Below, piece by piece: positions 25,556 to 37,139 of a stretch of 64,000 nucleotides of DNA. The notes below the pieces were generated by a model. The model saw nothing but the letters and a program-made list of their open reading frames with translations, was not told where the DNA came from and ran no database searches. This DNA comes from Amphiura filiformis (lineage: Eukaryota; Echinodermata; Ophiuroidea; Amphilepidida; Amphiuridae), in the NCBI RefSeq assembly GCF_039555335.1, contig NC_092628.1, positions 80,564,315 through 80,628,314 of the forward strand, read 5' to 3'. Each line of letters starts with the position of its first letter. Position 1 is the stretch's first letter. A program made the translations under genes and the position numbers.

Positions 25556-26083
25556 CAGTAAGCCAAAAAATTAAGGTACCAGTTATGTTCACCCCTTGCA
25601 TATATCCCAAACAAAGACAGATATGTCATAATTGGAACCAGCAGTCAATAGCTGCATCTTTTAGCTCGAATTTAAGACCTCGTTTGTTGAAATTGTTCAA
25701 GAAATAAAGATATGACGATCCAAAAACCCAAGGAAGATGCCAATGTAAAAGTTGCAGTTTGCTACATTGCGTGCCCTATTGATTTGCACACAATGCGTTC
25801 ACGAACAAGAGAACCAGCGCCGTGCTTCCATTGATTTTAAACACATTAAAATTAGCGTTGTGCTTTCATTGATTAGAACACGCAAGTGCAACTTTTGATT
25901 TCGTTTCTTTATTAGGTTTTAGACCACCGTTTCTTTAATTTTCAACCAATTTCAACAAATGAGGTCTTAAATCAGAGCTAAAGAGTACAGGTATTGGCTG
26001 TTTGTTTTAATTTTGACACATTTCTCTTTATATAGGATATACAGGGGTGAACACAACTGGTACCTTAATTTTTTGGCTTACTG
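25556..26083. mobile_element. Mariner-like MITE, 528 bp, TA-flanked
   Basis: CAGTAAGCCAAAAAATTAAG at the left and its exact complement at the right start inverted repeats of about 40 bp that continue into GGTACCAGTT. Flanking TA dinucleotides are at 25554-25555 and 26084-26085. The interior also shows inverted similarity, for example CGTTTGTTGAAATTG near 25682 against CAATTTCAACAAATGAGG near 25945. Confidence 0.92.
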
Positions 26084-26099
26084 TAATTGAGACTTTGAA

Positions 26100-26177
26100 A
26101 AAAGGAGAGTGAGTTAGTGAGTGAGTGAGTCAGTCAGTGAGTCAGTGAGTCAGTGAGTCAGTCAGTCAGTCAGTCAG
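26100..26177. repeat. GAGT/CAGT simple repeat
   Basis: Mixed GTGA and GTCA tetranucleotide units ending in a run of CAGT, just outside the element at 25556-26083. Confidence 0.93.
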
Positions 26178-27340
26178 AACAAAATGAATGAATGAATTTA
26201 AATATCTGAATATAAAAAAGAATATCAATTTATCATGCTAGATTTATGCCATCTTAAACCTGTTCATATTGTACTTGGGGATGTCAGTCCCACAAAACAT
26301 CACCATAAGCCTAAGTTAGACCACTATGTATACACATAATGTACACATTGACACATACCATAGTTCTACCAAACTACCAAAATATTATTTGGACCCTGAT
26401 ACAAAAGGTCACATGAGTTCATGATAGTTGCCATGATAACATCAAACTATCTCCAGGTCATATATAGGTTCATCTCAATCACCATAACAACAGCAAGCTA
26501 GGTAAATGCTTTAGGGCTTTGGGAAATCTGTATATACCAAAAAGAAGAATATTTTGATTTATTTATTTACTTTACAAATTGCAATAATTACGTGCTGCTA
26601 GGATAAAGCAATTCCATGAAATATAATTTGTATTCTACACTTGAAATATACACAGCCTGTCACATCGTTAGCACTTCATATTTGCCTTTGAATCAAATTT
26701 GAGTTTGAATAATTATTTTTTCATTTTATTAAGGGCAAGGCTCTCACCAATTCCCGGGTACCCGAGTTCCCGCCCGTCTTTGGCCTACCTGGGTCAAAAT
26801 TCACCGCTCAATGTACCCGAAAAACACACTTTTTTTTACAAAATTTGGAAAAAAAAGAAGTTATACAAATGTAGGCTCTAAATTACTTGTTATTCAAGGT
26901 TGGAAACCAGAGAAACTGCTACTTTTTGACTTTATGTGACTATTCCACCAAGCTGTATGAATTTGAATGAAAACAAGAGTTTCAAAAATGTGACAAATTT
27001 AGATATTTCCTCCTTCAAGGTGATTTCTGCTGCCCTTGTTACAGCCTCATTACAGACTGGCAAATGAACGCTCACTCCACTTTGTTCAATATCTGTGTGC
27101 TTTGCAATGCGCAGTAACTATGTATGTGCGTATCAGCGTGATGACATCTCAGGTGTACTCGCAAAGGCTTATGGGATTTACCAAAAAGGTCAATTGTGTA
27201 TGGAACCATGTGACTGTGAAATTAGGATGTGACTTGTCATACATTTGTGTAAAGGTTACTCTCATAACATACATGTACCGCCTAGTTTCGGAGCTAAACT
27301 TGAAAACTGCAAGTTACAATAGGACCAGACTATACTATTT
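26178..27340 (-). other. Gene 2 intron 1, no gene seen
   Basis: No supported exon. The small plus-strand ORF near 27036-27356 has no motif and overlaps the start of the next foldback. Confidence 0.4.
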
Positions 27341-27552
27341 TGCAGTAAACCTTTGATGAGCGCGACTTCCGTGATGTTGCAAATTAAATTCAGAGCTAAC
27401 AACACGTATAATGCTGTATGGCGCACAGTCAATTCATAAATTTCCATTCAGCAACAGCAGATCACCTCAGCAGCAAATCAGAGACAAGTGCGTCCAAAAC
27501 AGTAAATGCGTGATGTATGCTTAAAATATGTGCTCGTCAAAGGTTTACTGCA
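27341..27552. mobile_element. MITE, about 212 bp
   Basis: TGCAGTAAACCTTTGATGAG and CTCGTCAAAGGTTTACTGCA are inverted ends of about 20 bp with one mismatch. The target duplication is not clear. Confidence 0.8.
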
Positions 27553-27940
27553 ATTGATTATATACATGTAGGGCAGCGGCCAATGAGGCGCCAATCGTCT
27601 GATGTCCCCTTTCATGCCTGAGGTGCGACAGCACGTACACTCGCATGCATTGTGTTGATTTATACATTACCACATAGTTGCCAATCAACCCTTCCTTGAC
27701 AGCCGCATCAACCCAAATAAATTTTGGGTTCAGTTTGGGCCAATCAAAAAAGACGTACTTAAGAGCTTGTGGCCAGATGGTTTGTTTAGTGACGAAGGAG
27801 CACAAACCGGCTGGGACTGAGACTAATTTAGTCTAACAGACCACAATGACAAACAAGCATGCTTTTCAAGGACCATCTGTTGCGACCACAGCATAGTCAA
27901 GTACACTAGTATGCAATTAAAAACAAATGCACTTAGTTTT

Positions 27941-28012
27941 ATAGCAAAAACTAGAACTTTTATTACATTTTGCGCTTTTAATAGCAAAAACTAGAACTTT
28001 TATTACATTTTG
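27941..28012. repeat. 40-bp tandem duplication
   Basis: A 32-bp word starting ATAGCAAAAACTAGAAC is present at 27941-27972 and again exactly at 27981-28012. It ends 14 bp before the next element. Confidence 0.95.
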
Positions 28013-28026
28013 AACTCAGACCTATG

Positions 28027-28446
28027 ACCCTGTTCACATTAGAAAATTTCTTCATTCGACGAAGATAAGTTAATTTTGATTAATTAATTAAGCATACGTA
28101 CACATTACGCTGAATGAAGACCGAACGAAGACATTGTACTGTACACATTTCATGAAAATTAACAAAGCTCGAACGAAGCTATTAACGCCCGGCTATTATT
28201 AAAGCCGGCGAAGGCCACTTGTCACATGATCACTTGCCTTCGTTGAACGAAGCGAGCGTACACATTACAAAATTAGCTTCGTCGAACGAAGTATTCCTTC
28301 ATCGAAATAACCTTTTTAGCTTTGTTGAACGAAGCAATTTTAATCTTCGTCGAATGAAGAAAAGTGCGTACACATTAGGAAAAAACAATTTTTAATCTTC
28401 GTTCGAGGTTCGTCGAAAGAAGACAATTTCCTAATGTGAACAGGGT
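28027..28446. mobile_element. Foldback element with 5-bp target duplication, 420 bp
   Basis: ACCCTGTTCACATTAG and CTAATGTGAACAGGGT form the ends, flanked by CTATG on both sides (28022-28026, 28447-28451). Inside are repeated CGTACACATTA words (about 28096, 28256 and 28367) and many CTTCGTCGAACGAAG-type palindromes, so the whole element can fold in more than one way. Confidence 0.9.
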
Positions 28447-28451
28447 CTATG

Positions 28452-29455
28452 TTGCAATGTTTATGCTATAACATGTTTTACTGCATCACTGCACCATGCC
28501 CTTGATCAAATATGAATTATTTTATAGGCAAACAACAAATGTACAGCAGCCTTGCTAAATTTAGTACACATACCAGCTTATTTCAAACATTGAAATGAGC
28601 TGTATTTAGTTGCAACAGAGGTCTGATATTTGAGTGGATTTCTGTACAGAAGTACAATATATCTCGTCACATAAAATATAATCCTATGTGTAATTGAAAA
28701 GAACTAGAATAATCATCAGTCAATGTCAACAATAAATAAATAAAGATGGGTGGAACATTTTTTGTTATAATATGGTGATTTTTTTCTGATTCCAAGCTTT
28801 GAGTCCAATTACCCAGCAGTTAGAAGAGTACATGTATTAGAAACTTAGCAACATGTTCTGTTGTATCACAATGGCCTAGCCCTACAGAATGGTAATAAAT
28901 TAAATATGAGAAAAATGTGAGCTTTCTTCAGATACCATAATAATTTTGATGGGGTCAAACAGGGAGATGAGGCCGTCAATTGGGTCACACACCTTTAACA
29001 ATGCAATCAATTAATTAAATGTTTTCATTTTCATAATTCACAAGCAAAAGTTGTCAACAATATTGTACTTAAAAGTACCTAATAAGCAGGAATTACTTTT
29101 AATTAACCCTTTGTAACTCAAGTAACAGTTCATGAACATGATGAATACCCTTTTACTAGACTTTATGAAGAGTCCCTGTAAGAAATCCGTATTACTTATG
29201 AACGGTACCGACCGCAAGTCATTTGCATGAAATGGATTTTACAATGCGTTGTAAGTTTCTCTTGATTTTGAGAACATATGTGCATATACACACGTAAATG
29301 TTGAATTCAATATTTTGTAATTGGAGGTAACGGATATACATTGCCGTTTTTTCTCTAGTCTTATTGCTGATATCAACAGAGAAATCACTCATTTTCTTGG
29401 TAAAATCGAGTGGCAATAAACTTACATTCCTCAAATAACCATGGAAATAACTTAC
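28452..29455 (-). other. Start of gene 2 intron 1
   Basis: The first 237 bases after the exon 1 donor stay open in frame (see the exon at 29456-30226). Nothing else was recognised. Confidence 0.4.
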
Positions 29456-30226
29456 CTTATTTTTGTGAAGCTGTTGTTCCTCTTCTGTCTCTCTAGTTCT
29501 TTCCCCCAGACGTGCCAATGCTGCTGCCAAGATGTTATCCCCATCTGTATCTAAATCAGAACTATTCCTTGAACGTCCCATCTGATCATCAGAATTCACT
29601 CTATCTTGTTTGGTTAATTTGGTTTGACTATTAGTTTCCATAGCAACTCCTTGATGTTCATTATCACTATGAGTTTGTGACTCTGTTCTTGCAATTGGAG
29701 ACAACAAATACTCTGATGAACTTTGACCCAATAGTTTACTTGGAGTATTTTTTCCAGATGATCCATTTGGTGTTGAGTTAACTATCCTTGCTCTTCGTGT
29801 TGGCACGCCTCTAAGAGCAGGACTATTATTTTGTTTCACATCTGACTTTGAGTTGATCCTTGATATAGATTTCCCTGAATAACTTTTTGGAGTAGATTTA
29901 TTATCTACAGTAGAAGATTTCGATTTGGAATTATTTACTTGTTTGGCTAATGGCCTATCTCTCTCAGTACTTTTTGGTATACTTGTGCCACCTTTTCTTA
30001 TCTTTTCCTTCTCAATATTTCGTTTTAATCGTTCCATCTGTTTTTTCAGCGTTGCCGACTGGATGACTTTTTTAGTTCCAGGTGACACATCTGGGCGATT
30101 TGTAGCACCTGATCGACTAGGTGTGCTACCGGATCGACTCGTGCTGGCTCTAGCTCCTCCTCTGCTGGAAGCACCCGTGGAGCCTATGCTAGTCTTGGGT
30201 TTTACTGCTCTGTCACTGGAAGACAT
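29456..30226 (-). CDS. Gene 2, first coding exon: Ser/Arg-rich N-terminus of a coiled-coil protein
   Basis: ATG at 30224-30226 opens a 257-codon exon that ends at an AATAAG|GTAAGT donor in phase 0. The N-terminus is basic and rich in Ser, Gly, Thr and Arg (residues 1-50), like microtubule- or scaffold-binding tails. A short helix at about 58-78 (LKKQMERLKRNIEKEK) is followed by a long disordered stretch, then an acidic helix (AAALARLGERTRETEEEQQL). I do not recognise the family. If the donor is not used, the frame runs on for another 78 codons to a stop at 29219, giving a possible 335-residue short form. The next exon I can join is almost 14 kb away, so small exons could be missing between them. 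Confidence 0.8.
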
Positions 30227-30839
30227 TGTTGTGATGAAGTTTATTCACTCATTATAACATTAGTACATTATATTTTTTTTAATCCACTCTGTGGCAGCTT
30301 AATAAACCAGAAACAGGTTTTTTATCTCTCTGCCATTTTCTTAATTTTTGACATTGTGACACAGAATTACACAGAAGGGATGGTTCAAAATCAACATTAT
30401 AAATAGATATTTCCTTGGATTATGAATGAAGCACCTTGGTCAAGAATCCGATTCTGTGAAAGAGAAAATGAGACAATATGGTAAGGGTTTTTTTTATCTC
30501 TTTTACAATCATGGCAAAATTGTGTACAAAAAAAACAACCACCAAGCTGCAAAATAAAGACAAAATTGGATCGCGATACGATACTGAAAATATCTAAAAA
30601 AATTAAACATGGCAACAAAAAAAAGGAAAGAAAAAAAAGAATATTACGGCCAACACGTAGCTCTAAGCGCTAAATTGGAGTTCACACAGCAATGCCCGCA
30701 GGTGTCTGAGACAGACTTTCTCTTTTTTTTTTTGGGCGTAATTAAAGATTTGATTGAAACAAAATAAAGGATCAAAATGCTATTTACAGTCCAAAAATGC
30801 AAATTTAATATCAAACTTTTACTGAATTTTGCACACTTC
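30227..30839. other. Upstream of gene 2 start codon
   Basis: Probable 5' UTR and promoter of gene 2. There is no CpG-rich block and no clear TATA or initiator element. Several A or T homopolymers are present. Confidence 0.35.
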
Positions 30840-31170
30840 ATTGGCTGCATTCCATAGTGGCGTATATAGTGATTTTTGGTCATTTTTTTTTTAAATTGGC
30901 ACACATTTTTTTAATGTTCTCTTTCATTTTCTAAATTTCATCAGGCAAAATTAGCTAATTAATTAGTAATTAATTAATTAAATGTGGCATATAGTTACAA
31001 AGTGAAATTTTGTGTTTTCCATAGTGGCAAATCGGCCATACGCCACTTTTTATACACATTTTGTAATTAAGAAATATCAGCAAAAATGAAACACATTGCA
31101 TTTCATAGTGGCGTATACCTCGCTACTATGTCATGTATCGGATCTATACGCCACTATGGAATGAAGCCGA
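30840..31170. mobile_element. Foldback element with GTGGCGTAT motif
   Basis: GGCTGCATTCCATAGTGG near 30843 pairs with CCACTATGGAATGAAGCC near 31151-31168. Internal copies of the CATAGTGGCGTAT word lie at about 31020 and 31107, and one more lies outside at about 31362, so the locus is a cluster of related ends. Confidence 0.75.
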
Positions 31171-31187
31171 CAAAAAGTAACGCCATA

Positions 31188-31343
31188 CAGTCAGTCTACT
31201 CTGAAGTACAAAGTAGCGACGCGGACGCACATATTGTGCCGACTTTGAAGGCACGCATACCTGCAGCAGAGACGCATAACTGCGCACTGTTTACGGGCTG
31301 TATACGCATGCGTTGTCACTTTGTACTTCAGAGTAGACAACTG
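31188..31343. mobile_element. TA-flanked MITE, 156 bp
   Basis: The left end CAGTCAGTCTACTCTGAAGT and right end ACTTCAGAGTAGACAACTG are inverted repeats of about 28 bp, with TA on both sides (31186-31187, 31344-31345). The interior is GC-rich with GACGCGGACGCAC-type words. Confidence 0.85.
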
Positions 31344-31619
31344 TATTGCGTGTCTGTTTTCCATAGTGACGTATAGTTTTGTACTTATTGTTTTCAGTTT
31401 GCCCGCAATATTAAGTATATATATGTATTTATTTCTTTATACGGTATATAAAAATAAAATCTATTTAGTTTCCTACAGAAATTTCATTTACAAAACATGA
31501 TGAATGTCTGATTTACACAACATGATTTCAAATTGGCATTTCTTCAAACCCTATTTTCTGGAAAAGTTGTTTTAACTTGTTTATGGTTTGATACTTTCAT
31601 GCCGCTTGCCGCTGATTGG

Positions 31620-31909
31620 CATGACACCACAGAGGAGAAAGAAACAGAGCCCGTACAACCAGTCAAAGTCTCAGCATCACCCGATAATGAGGGCCGATTG
31701 TTCCATGAAATGCGACAGGCGAGATTGCTATGCAATTACCGCGTATTTACACGGTCTATCGCGTAATTGCAAAAGCGCTGGCGTGATAGTTAGACACGGC
31801 ACAATCAAACAATCGGCCCTCATGAATATGCGAGAACTTACACCATACAATACACAGGGACTTTGACTGGTTGTACGCGCTCTGTTTCTTCCTCCTCTGT
31901 GCATGACAC
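31620..31909. mobile_element. Foldback element, about 290 bp
   Basis: CAGAGGAGAAAGAAACAGAG..ACAACCAGTCAAAGTC on the left faces GACTTTGACTGGTTGT..CTCTGTTTCTTCCTCCTCTG on the right. Inner arms GAGGGCCGATTGTT/AACAATCGGCCCTC and CAATTACCGCG/CGCGTAATTG extend the pairing almost to the centre. The ORFs are shadows of the palindrome. Confidence 0.88.
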
Positions 31910-32386
31910 ATGAACAGTCCAGCTATTTATAACAAGGCTTACGATTGGCTGATCATATGTTAAATACCACTTGCTAGGTATGCCAGGTAAATTCAAATTT
32001 GCCATCAAACTGCATCATTTTATATCTAATTAAAGCCCTCGAGTAAAGAAAGCCAAAACTGAAAACCTTTTTGTCATATCACTTTCTGTAGCAAAGTTAC
32101 ATCTTGTCAAAGATTGACTTTCATCAAAAAGATTTCAGCTAACAATTTTGCATTTCGGTGGTGTTTCTAGATCTTAGTCTCATGATGATAGCAGCTTTTC
32201 TATGTGGAACTGCAATCAAAATCCCTCTAAAATTCCATGTGCGAGTGTCTCATCACCATAAAAAATCATATATTTGGGTCAAGTGAAGTATAGACAACAT
32301 ATTTATGTAGGTTTCCTTGACCTACCTGTTCTTTTAAATTTCTATGTAAATATGTACCGTATTGTGTTCTGGCATACGGTACCTAC
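31910..32386. other. Non-coding, no gene seen
   Basis: Unique sequence between two foldback elements. Confidence 0.4.
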
Positions 32387-32812
32387 ACTTGCCGCATGCA
32401 ATTGCTCGAGAACTCTAGCTTCGAATTTGCACACGATAGTTACGCATTCGATGCTAGAGTACTTTACTATGGTTTTTCGGTCGGTCAGCGGTGCAATTTT
32501 TAACACCGGTGGTTATTTATTCTGTTAATGTTGAAATTTGAATGAAAGTTATTTCGATGAGTCAACTGTATCTTTTGAGCAAGATTTGAGTATTTTGGAC
32601 AGTCAAAAATTTTGCTGAAGTGTAATTTTAGCAACATTTTTGATGCAATCGCCTATCGTGATCGGCTGTGTTTACTTCTGACCTTCCATTGCTTTACACG
32701 GTGTCATGCTTCAGCGGATCCGACTAGATTTTGAATGCAAAGGTCTCTAGCCTAGAATGTGAAGCTATCGGTGAGCAAATTCTTGGCTAGAGTTCTCGAG
32801 CAACATGCAAGT
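32387..32812. mobile_element. Foldback element around CTCGAGAACTCTAGC
   Basis: TTGCTCGAGAACTCTAGC at about 32402-32419 is inverted at about 32785-32803, with arms of about 50 bp including GAATTTGC/GCAAATTC and a CGATAG/CTATCG pair. The middle is not inverted. Confidence 0.75.
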
Positions 32813-33777
32813 ATGACAGGGGCATAAGAACTCCATCGCGCATGTGTATAAAATTAGTTTCAAACCAGACTGTATGACGTGTATGTGGCTATCACAAGTC
32901 CTCACACGTTCGAAATTTGTAGTTACTACAACTCAACTGACAACTGTCATGCAATCGACCCAATTTTGTTTCTGATGTAGTAACTCGATATTCAAGGACT
33001 GGTACGAGGAATGAAGTAAGCGGTACACTACCATCCTACGTACGATACCGTACTGAATACTAGTGGTACGTGGTACTCAACTGGTAGTGGTAGGTAGTTC
33101 TGTTTCAATAAATAAATGCCTACCTGTTATTCTAAACGTGTAACGTAAACGTGTGCTTCCGATATACTGAACTTTCACCAAATAATGGTATACTTGTCTT
33201 GGTTGGTCGTTGTTTGTGAGTTCTGAACACTCTGTGTCATCTAATAACCCCCAGTGACCTTTTGAATAAACAAAAGATCATTGTCTTACCTTCAAAATAC
33301 TGCTTTAATCAATCACTTTCCAATAATTTCGATGAGAATCTAGTTACTTATTACACACTAAATACACATTACGCTTGTGTTTACAAAATTTACAACCATT
33401 CACGGAAATGTTTCTAGATCGTTATGTTGTGATAACTTTCTTTCATTATTAAATTTGAATAATCAATTAAATAGAAGCATGAAACTATTGTTTATATTAT
33501 ACAATGGTTTATTGCTATGTTTTTTGTCGTTAAAATGTTACACATTTATTTTCGTGTACAATAGATTGTATTATTTTAAATACTTTTTTCTGAAAATAAA
33601 AACAAGTCAATTAGTCAAGTTGTAAACGCCCTCTTTTTTATTTTCCTAAAACTTCAACAATATAAATATAGAGGGCTCTTTCCTTTCCGCTTTGTTCTGT
33701 GTCCCAGGGCTGTTATGTACCTGTTTCTGCCCAGGGTATTTTTGCCCTGTTGTGTTAGGATTTCTGCTTTTCACTAG
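32813..33777. other. Non-coding, no gene seen
   Basis: Contains a run of GGTACG/GGTAGT words near 33000-33095. No exon was recognised. Confidence 0.4.
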
Positions 33778-34047
33778 GGGACCGTTCACAAACACTTGTA
33801 AGGGAGGGGGGCTGATGCAACAAAATTTCATCGCGAAAAATTTTCGGCCCCCCTTTACAGACCTCCAAAATTTCAGGGCCCCCCTTTTTGACATGAAAAT
33901 TATGGGTCAACCCCATAGAAAAGCATCAACTTAATTTTTCCAGGAAAATTTGTGGTCATTTTTTCAGGCCCCCCCCCCTTAGGAGGGTCAACATTTTCAG
34001 GGGCCCCTTTTTTATCAGCCCCCTAACAAGTGTTTGTGAACGGTCCC
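33778..34047. mobile_element. MITE, 270 bp, possible TAG duplication
   Basis: GGGACCGTTCACAAACACTT and AAGTGTTTGTGAACGGTCCC are inverted ends of at least 20 bp. TAG on both sides (33775-33777, 34048-34050) would be a 3-bp duplication, as in Harbinger-like elements. The interior has alternating G and C tracts (GGCCCCCC). Confidence 0.85.
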
Positions 34048-34225
34048 TAGATTTTCCAGGATTTTGCTGCAAGAGGCCTGCAAGACCTAGCCTGACTGTT
34101 CAGTGCATGGGCAAGGGGTGGAATTTCTTTTGCAAAATTAATACTGAAGCAATTTAGTGGGCCATTTTGGCACTAGGCCTATTAGTGTGTAAAATCTTAG
34201 TTTGTAAAAGTTATGCATTATTTTG

Positions 34226-34367
34226 TGAAGCCTTTCGTGGACAGTGTAGACCTATAAATTGCGTTAAACATAGGCCTACATTGGCAAATGTCGAATAAAA
34301 AAAAAGTAGAAACAAACATGGCCCCCCAAACATGGGCACTTGTTAATTCATTACGCAGCAGGTGGTT
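34226..34367. repeat. Repeat R2, copy 1
   Basis: The segment from TGAAGCCTTTCGTGGACA to the GCAGCAGG word matches 37478-37597 in the same orientation, with indels. Confidence 0.8.
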
Positions 34368-35534
34368 GTTTTAGGGGGATGTCCTCCCTCAGAAGACTTA
34401 ATTGACGTGATTTGGTGGACCATTTTTGGCACTTTTTATTTTTAGTGTGTAGAATTTTAGTTTGAATAAAAATTCCTTTAAAAAGGAATGTGGCGCCCAA
34501 TGTGAGCTGGACGGGATATGGTGAATTCCATGGTGATTAGATTTGGTATTATAATGATTTTTTTAGGGAAGAGTAGAAGATGATCAAATACGAGAGAAAT
34601 GCTTCATGGAATGAAGCTTTCGTGTCAATTTGCGATTATGTGGGTGGGAGTTCTGTTTTTGGGGCCGTTGTAGTGAGGATGATTGCTTTGGATATTGAAT
34701 ATTGTTGAATTTCGTTATCAGGGCCTAGGGTATATGATGGATAACTAGAAGACACAAATAAGTAAGCTTCCCGCTAGTCATCTATACACTCATTCTTGTC
34801 ACACGACGAATTTCGACAAAGTCATGTAAACGTAATTTCGTTTTTCACCCGACCTCCGTCCAGAAACAATCCTGAAATGTTGAAAACTTGGGGTCGGCGC
34901 ACTCATGCCAGTTTATAAGGTATAGGCTACTCTGTGTCTTTTGTAGCCAACCATGTGGCTAAGAGAGGCTAGGAAATACTTAAACTAATATACAAAACAA
35001 TCATACCCTCCTTTCATATCAAACAATACCAAGAAATTGACAGGCCTGTTAAATCAAGGGTAAGATCGATCGTTATTCTTCATGAAACGGGCACAGCCCA
35101 TTTTTATGTTATTAATTCTGCTACAAATTAATTAATAAATAACAAAATTACGTCATAATTATGACTTTAAGTCGGCCATAGAACTCTATTTTAAACAGAC
35201 AAAATAGCCATTGGGGTTTCTTTCACTTTACCTTGCTAGGAACCCATCCCAGCAGTTAGGCATATTACAATAAATATTATTTTTGCAAATAAACTTCTGA
35301 CCTTCAACACAGTCATGTCTTCCAAATTTATTCCTTTCTCTGCTGACCAGGGTTGATTTTCGTTAATTAATGTTTTGTTTTTTATCAGAGATAGTCACCA
35401 CAAAGATACTGAGCTGTATTCAAGCACATAAACCATTAGTGATTTCATGTTTGGTCAGTGGTTGTGTTGGTCAACTATAATTAATTGGTGTTTGTTTAAG
35501 GATTAGGTGCACTGTGTGCAATCACTATATTATC
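34368..35534. other. Non-coding, no gene seen
   Basis: Only a small inverted pair (GATAACTAG near 34738 and CTAGTCATC near 34775) was noted. Confidence 0.4.
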
Positions 35535-35630
35535 AATAACCTCAATTAAACAATCATAGTGCAAAATTTGACCTTAATTTGCAAAGTATGAGTTTTTGTA
35601 CTCACATTTTCAAAGGTCATTCAATGAATG
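35535..35630. repeat. Left arm of a 95-bp inverted repeat
   Basis: It begins AATAACCTCAATTAAACAAT and matches the complement of 37001-37094 with about ten differences. The arms enclose 1.37 kb, including R1 copy 1 and the AAACGTTTT element. Confidence 0.9.
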
Positions 35631-35756
35631 CACAAATGTATTGGGGTTAAAGAACTGTGCCCTGATAGATAAGCATGTTGTAGATTCTTCACACTGTAAA
35701 CAACTAGTTCATGTGCAAACATGTTCAAAACATACATAATTAGAATGGTCAAATGT

Positions 35757-36059
35757 CACCGTCTATCGGGTTCTAAGAGGCGGTAAACTGGTTTAAACCA
35801 TACAAAGGTCACGGGTTATTTGGTGTTTTTATAAGTCCATTAATTTTGTATTTTAAACAAAGAATATACACACATCATTTTATTCCGTGCATATCAGAAA
35901 ACAATAATAAAATAAAATCCTAGCATATTGTGGTTTTATTTCTGAGCTGGGCATAATTTTAGCAAAACAATTAAGGAGTAAATCTAGCAAGACTGAAATT
36001 AGAAGATTTCACAAAGTACATGCCTATATGTGGCCCCTCCGTAGAGGGCGCCACAAAAA
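35757..36059. repeat. Direct repeat R1, copy 1
   Basis: The 303-bp segment starting CACCGTCTATCGGGTTCTAA is nearly identical to 37140-37450. It ends in a GC-rich hairpin (CCTCCGTAGAGGGCGCCAC). I do not recognise its class. Confidence 0.92.
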
Positions 36060-36286
36060 CATGGCCATGTTCATGTTTACATAGTCACTGCCTTGTTTGA
36101 TATTAGGCCAATAAAAACAAATATTTGCTTGCTCTCAAATGAATTGTCAAAATTGGGTCGGTCGGCCGTGGGATTTTTTTTTTCCATTACTAGCAAACTC
36201 TAATGTTTGTATTAATTAAGGTTCAAAATATGAAACATCAGACAATGTTGGTGTCAGAACATTCATTCTTCATAAAAGTAGCTACC

Positions 36287-36712
36287 CAGCAAACAAAACG
36301 TTTTCGACATCATTCGCAAAAGTTTATAAAAGGTTGTCAGAAAACGTTTAAATGTCGGTTATATAAAGGGTACATTAAGAGTATAAAACGTTTTCATAAC
36401 ATTAAATAACATTTGTTGGTAATTTACTGCACAGCAAACACAAATGTTTTACAGAAAACATTTAAATGTCGGGTTATATAAAGGGTATAAAAACGTTTTA
36501 ATAACATTCCAAAAACATTTGTGAAAACTTGGTACAAATCATTCTAAACAGAATGTTATTTTGGGGTTGAAAATTTTTTTGCAAAAAATGTTTGCCCAAA
36601 ATATTTTAAATAACGTTTTATAATGTTTTCACGACCTTTATATAATCCGACATTTAAATGTTATTAAAACGTTTTGTAAAAAACATTGTAAGAATATTTC
36701 TGTGTTTGCTAG
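36287..36712. mobile_element. AAACGTTTT foldback MITE
   Basis: CAGCAAACA at the left and TGTTTGCTAG at the right are the outer ends. The interior alternates AAACGTTTT, AACATTT and AAATGTT words on both strands, with GTCGGTTATATAAAGGGTA pairing with the complement near 36636-36652. It can form long alternative hairpins. Confidence 0.75.
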
Positions 36713-37000
36713 GTGCAAATATTTTAACATAATGTTATTTAAGTGTTGACAAAATATCAAAACTGCTGGGTACCAAACTTTTGATACAGCTTGTATAGTA
36801 ATTTGTTCTAATTTCCATGCAAGTTCTTTCATCCTTAAAACAAATACACATATTTTCAATTACATGCAGATAGATAAGACCTTGGTAAGATAAGCATGTT
36901 AATTGTTAAGTCACTATCACTATCTTGATCTTGATAAGATGCCTACCATGCTGCAACGTATTAAACAAGGACAGCTATACATTACAACATTCATACATTA

Positions 37001-37094
37001 CATTCATTGAATGACTTTGAAACTTTGGGTACAAAAACTCATACTCTGCAAGTTAGGTCAAATTTTGCACTATGATTGTTTATTTGAGGTTATT
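37001..37094. repeat. Right arm of the 95-bp inverted repeat
   Basis: Complement of 35535-35630. R1 copy 2 begins 45 bp further on. Confidence 0.9.
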
Positions 37095-37139
37095 GGACTA
37101 TGCCATTGAGATTAGGCTATTGTAGTTCATAGTGTTGGT

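Noticed and set aside
26100..26177. Regularly spaced short repeats resembling an array
   Set aside because: Simple tetranucleotide repeat without unique spacers. No CRISPR is expected in, or seen in, this eukaryotic DNA.
27036..27356. 106-codon plus-strand ORF
   Set aside because: Runs into the inverted end of the MITE at 27341-27552, with no motif and no splice context.
31086..31866. Several overlapping ORFs on both strands
   Set aside because: Mirror-image products of foldback elements.
35757..36059. R1 as a tRNA-derived SINE
   Set aside because: A GGGTTCTAA word recalls a B box, but there is no A box at the right distance, no tail and no target duplication.
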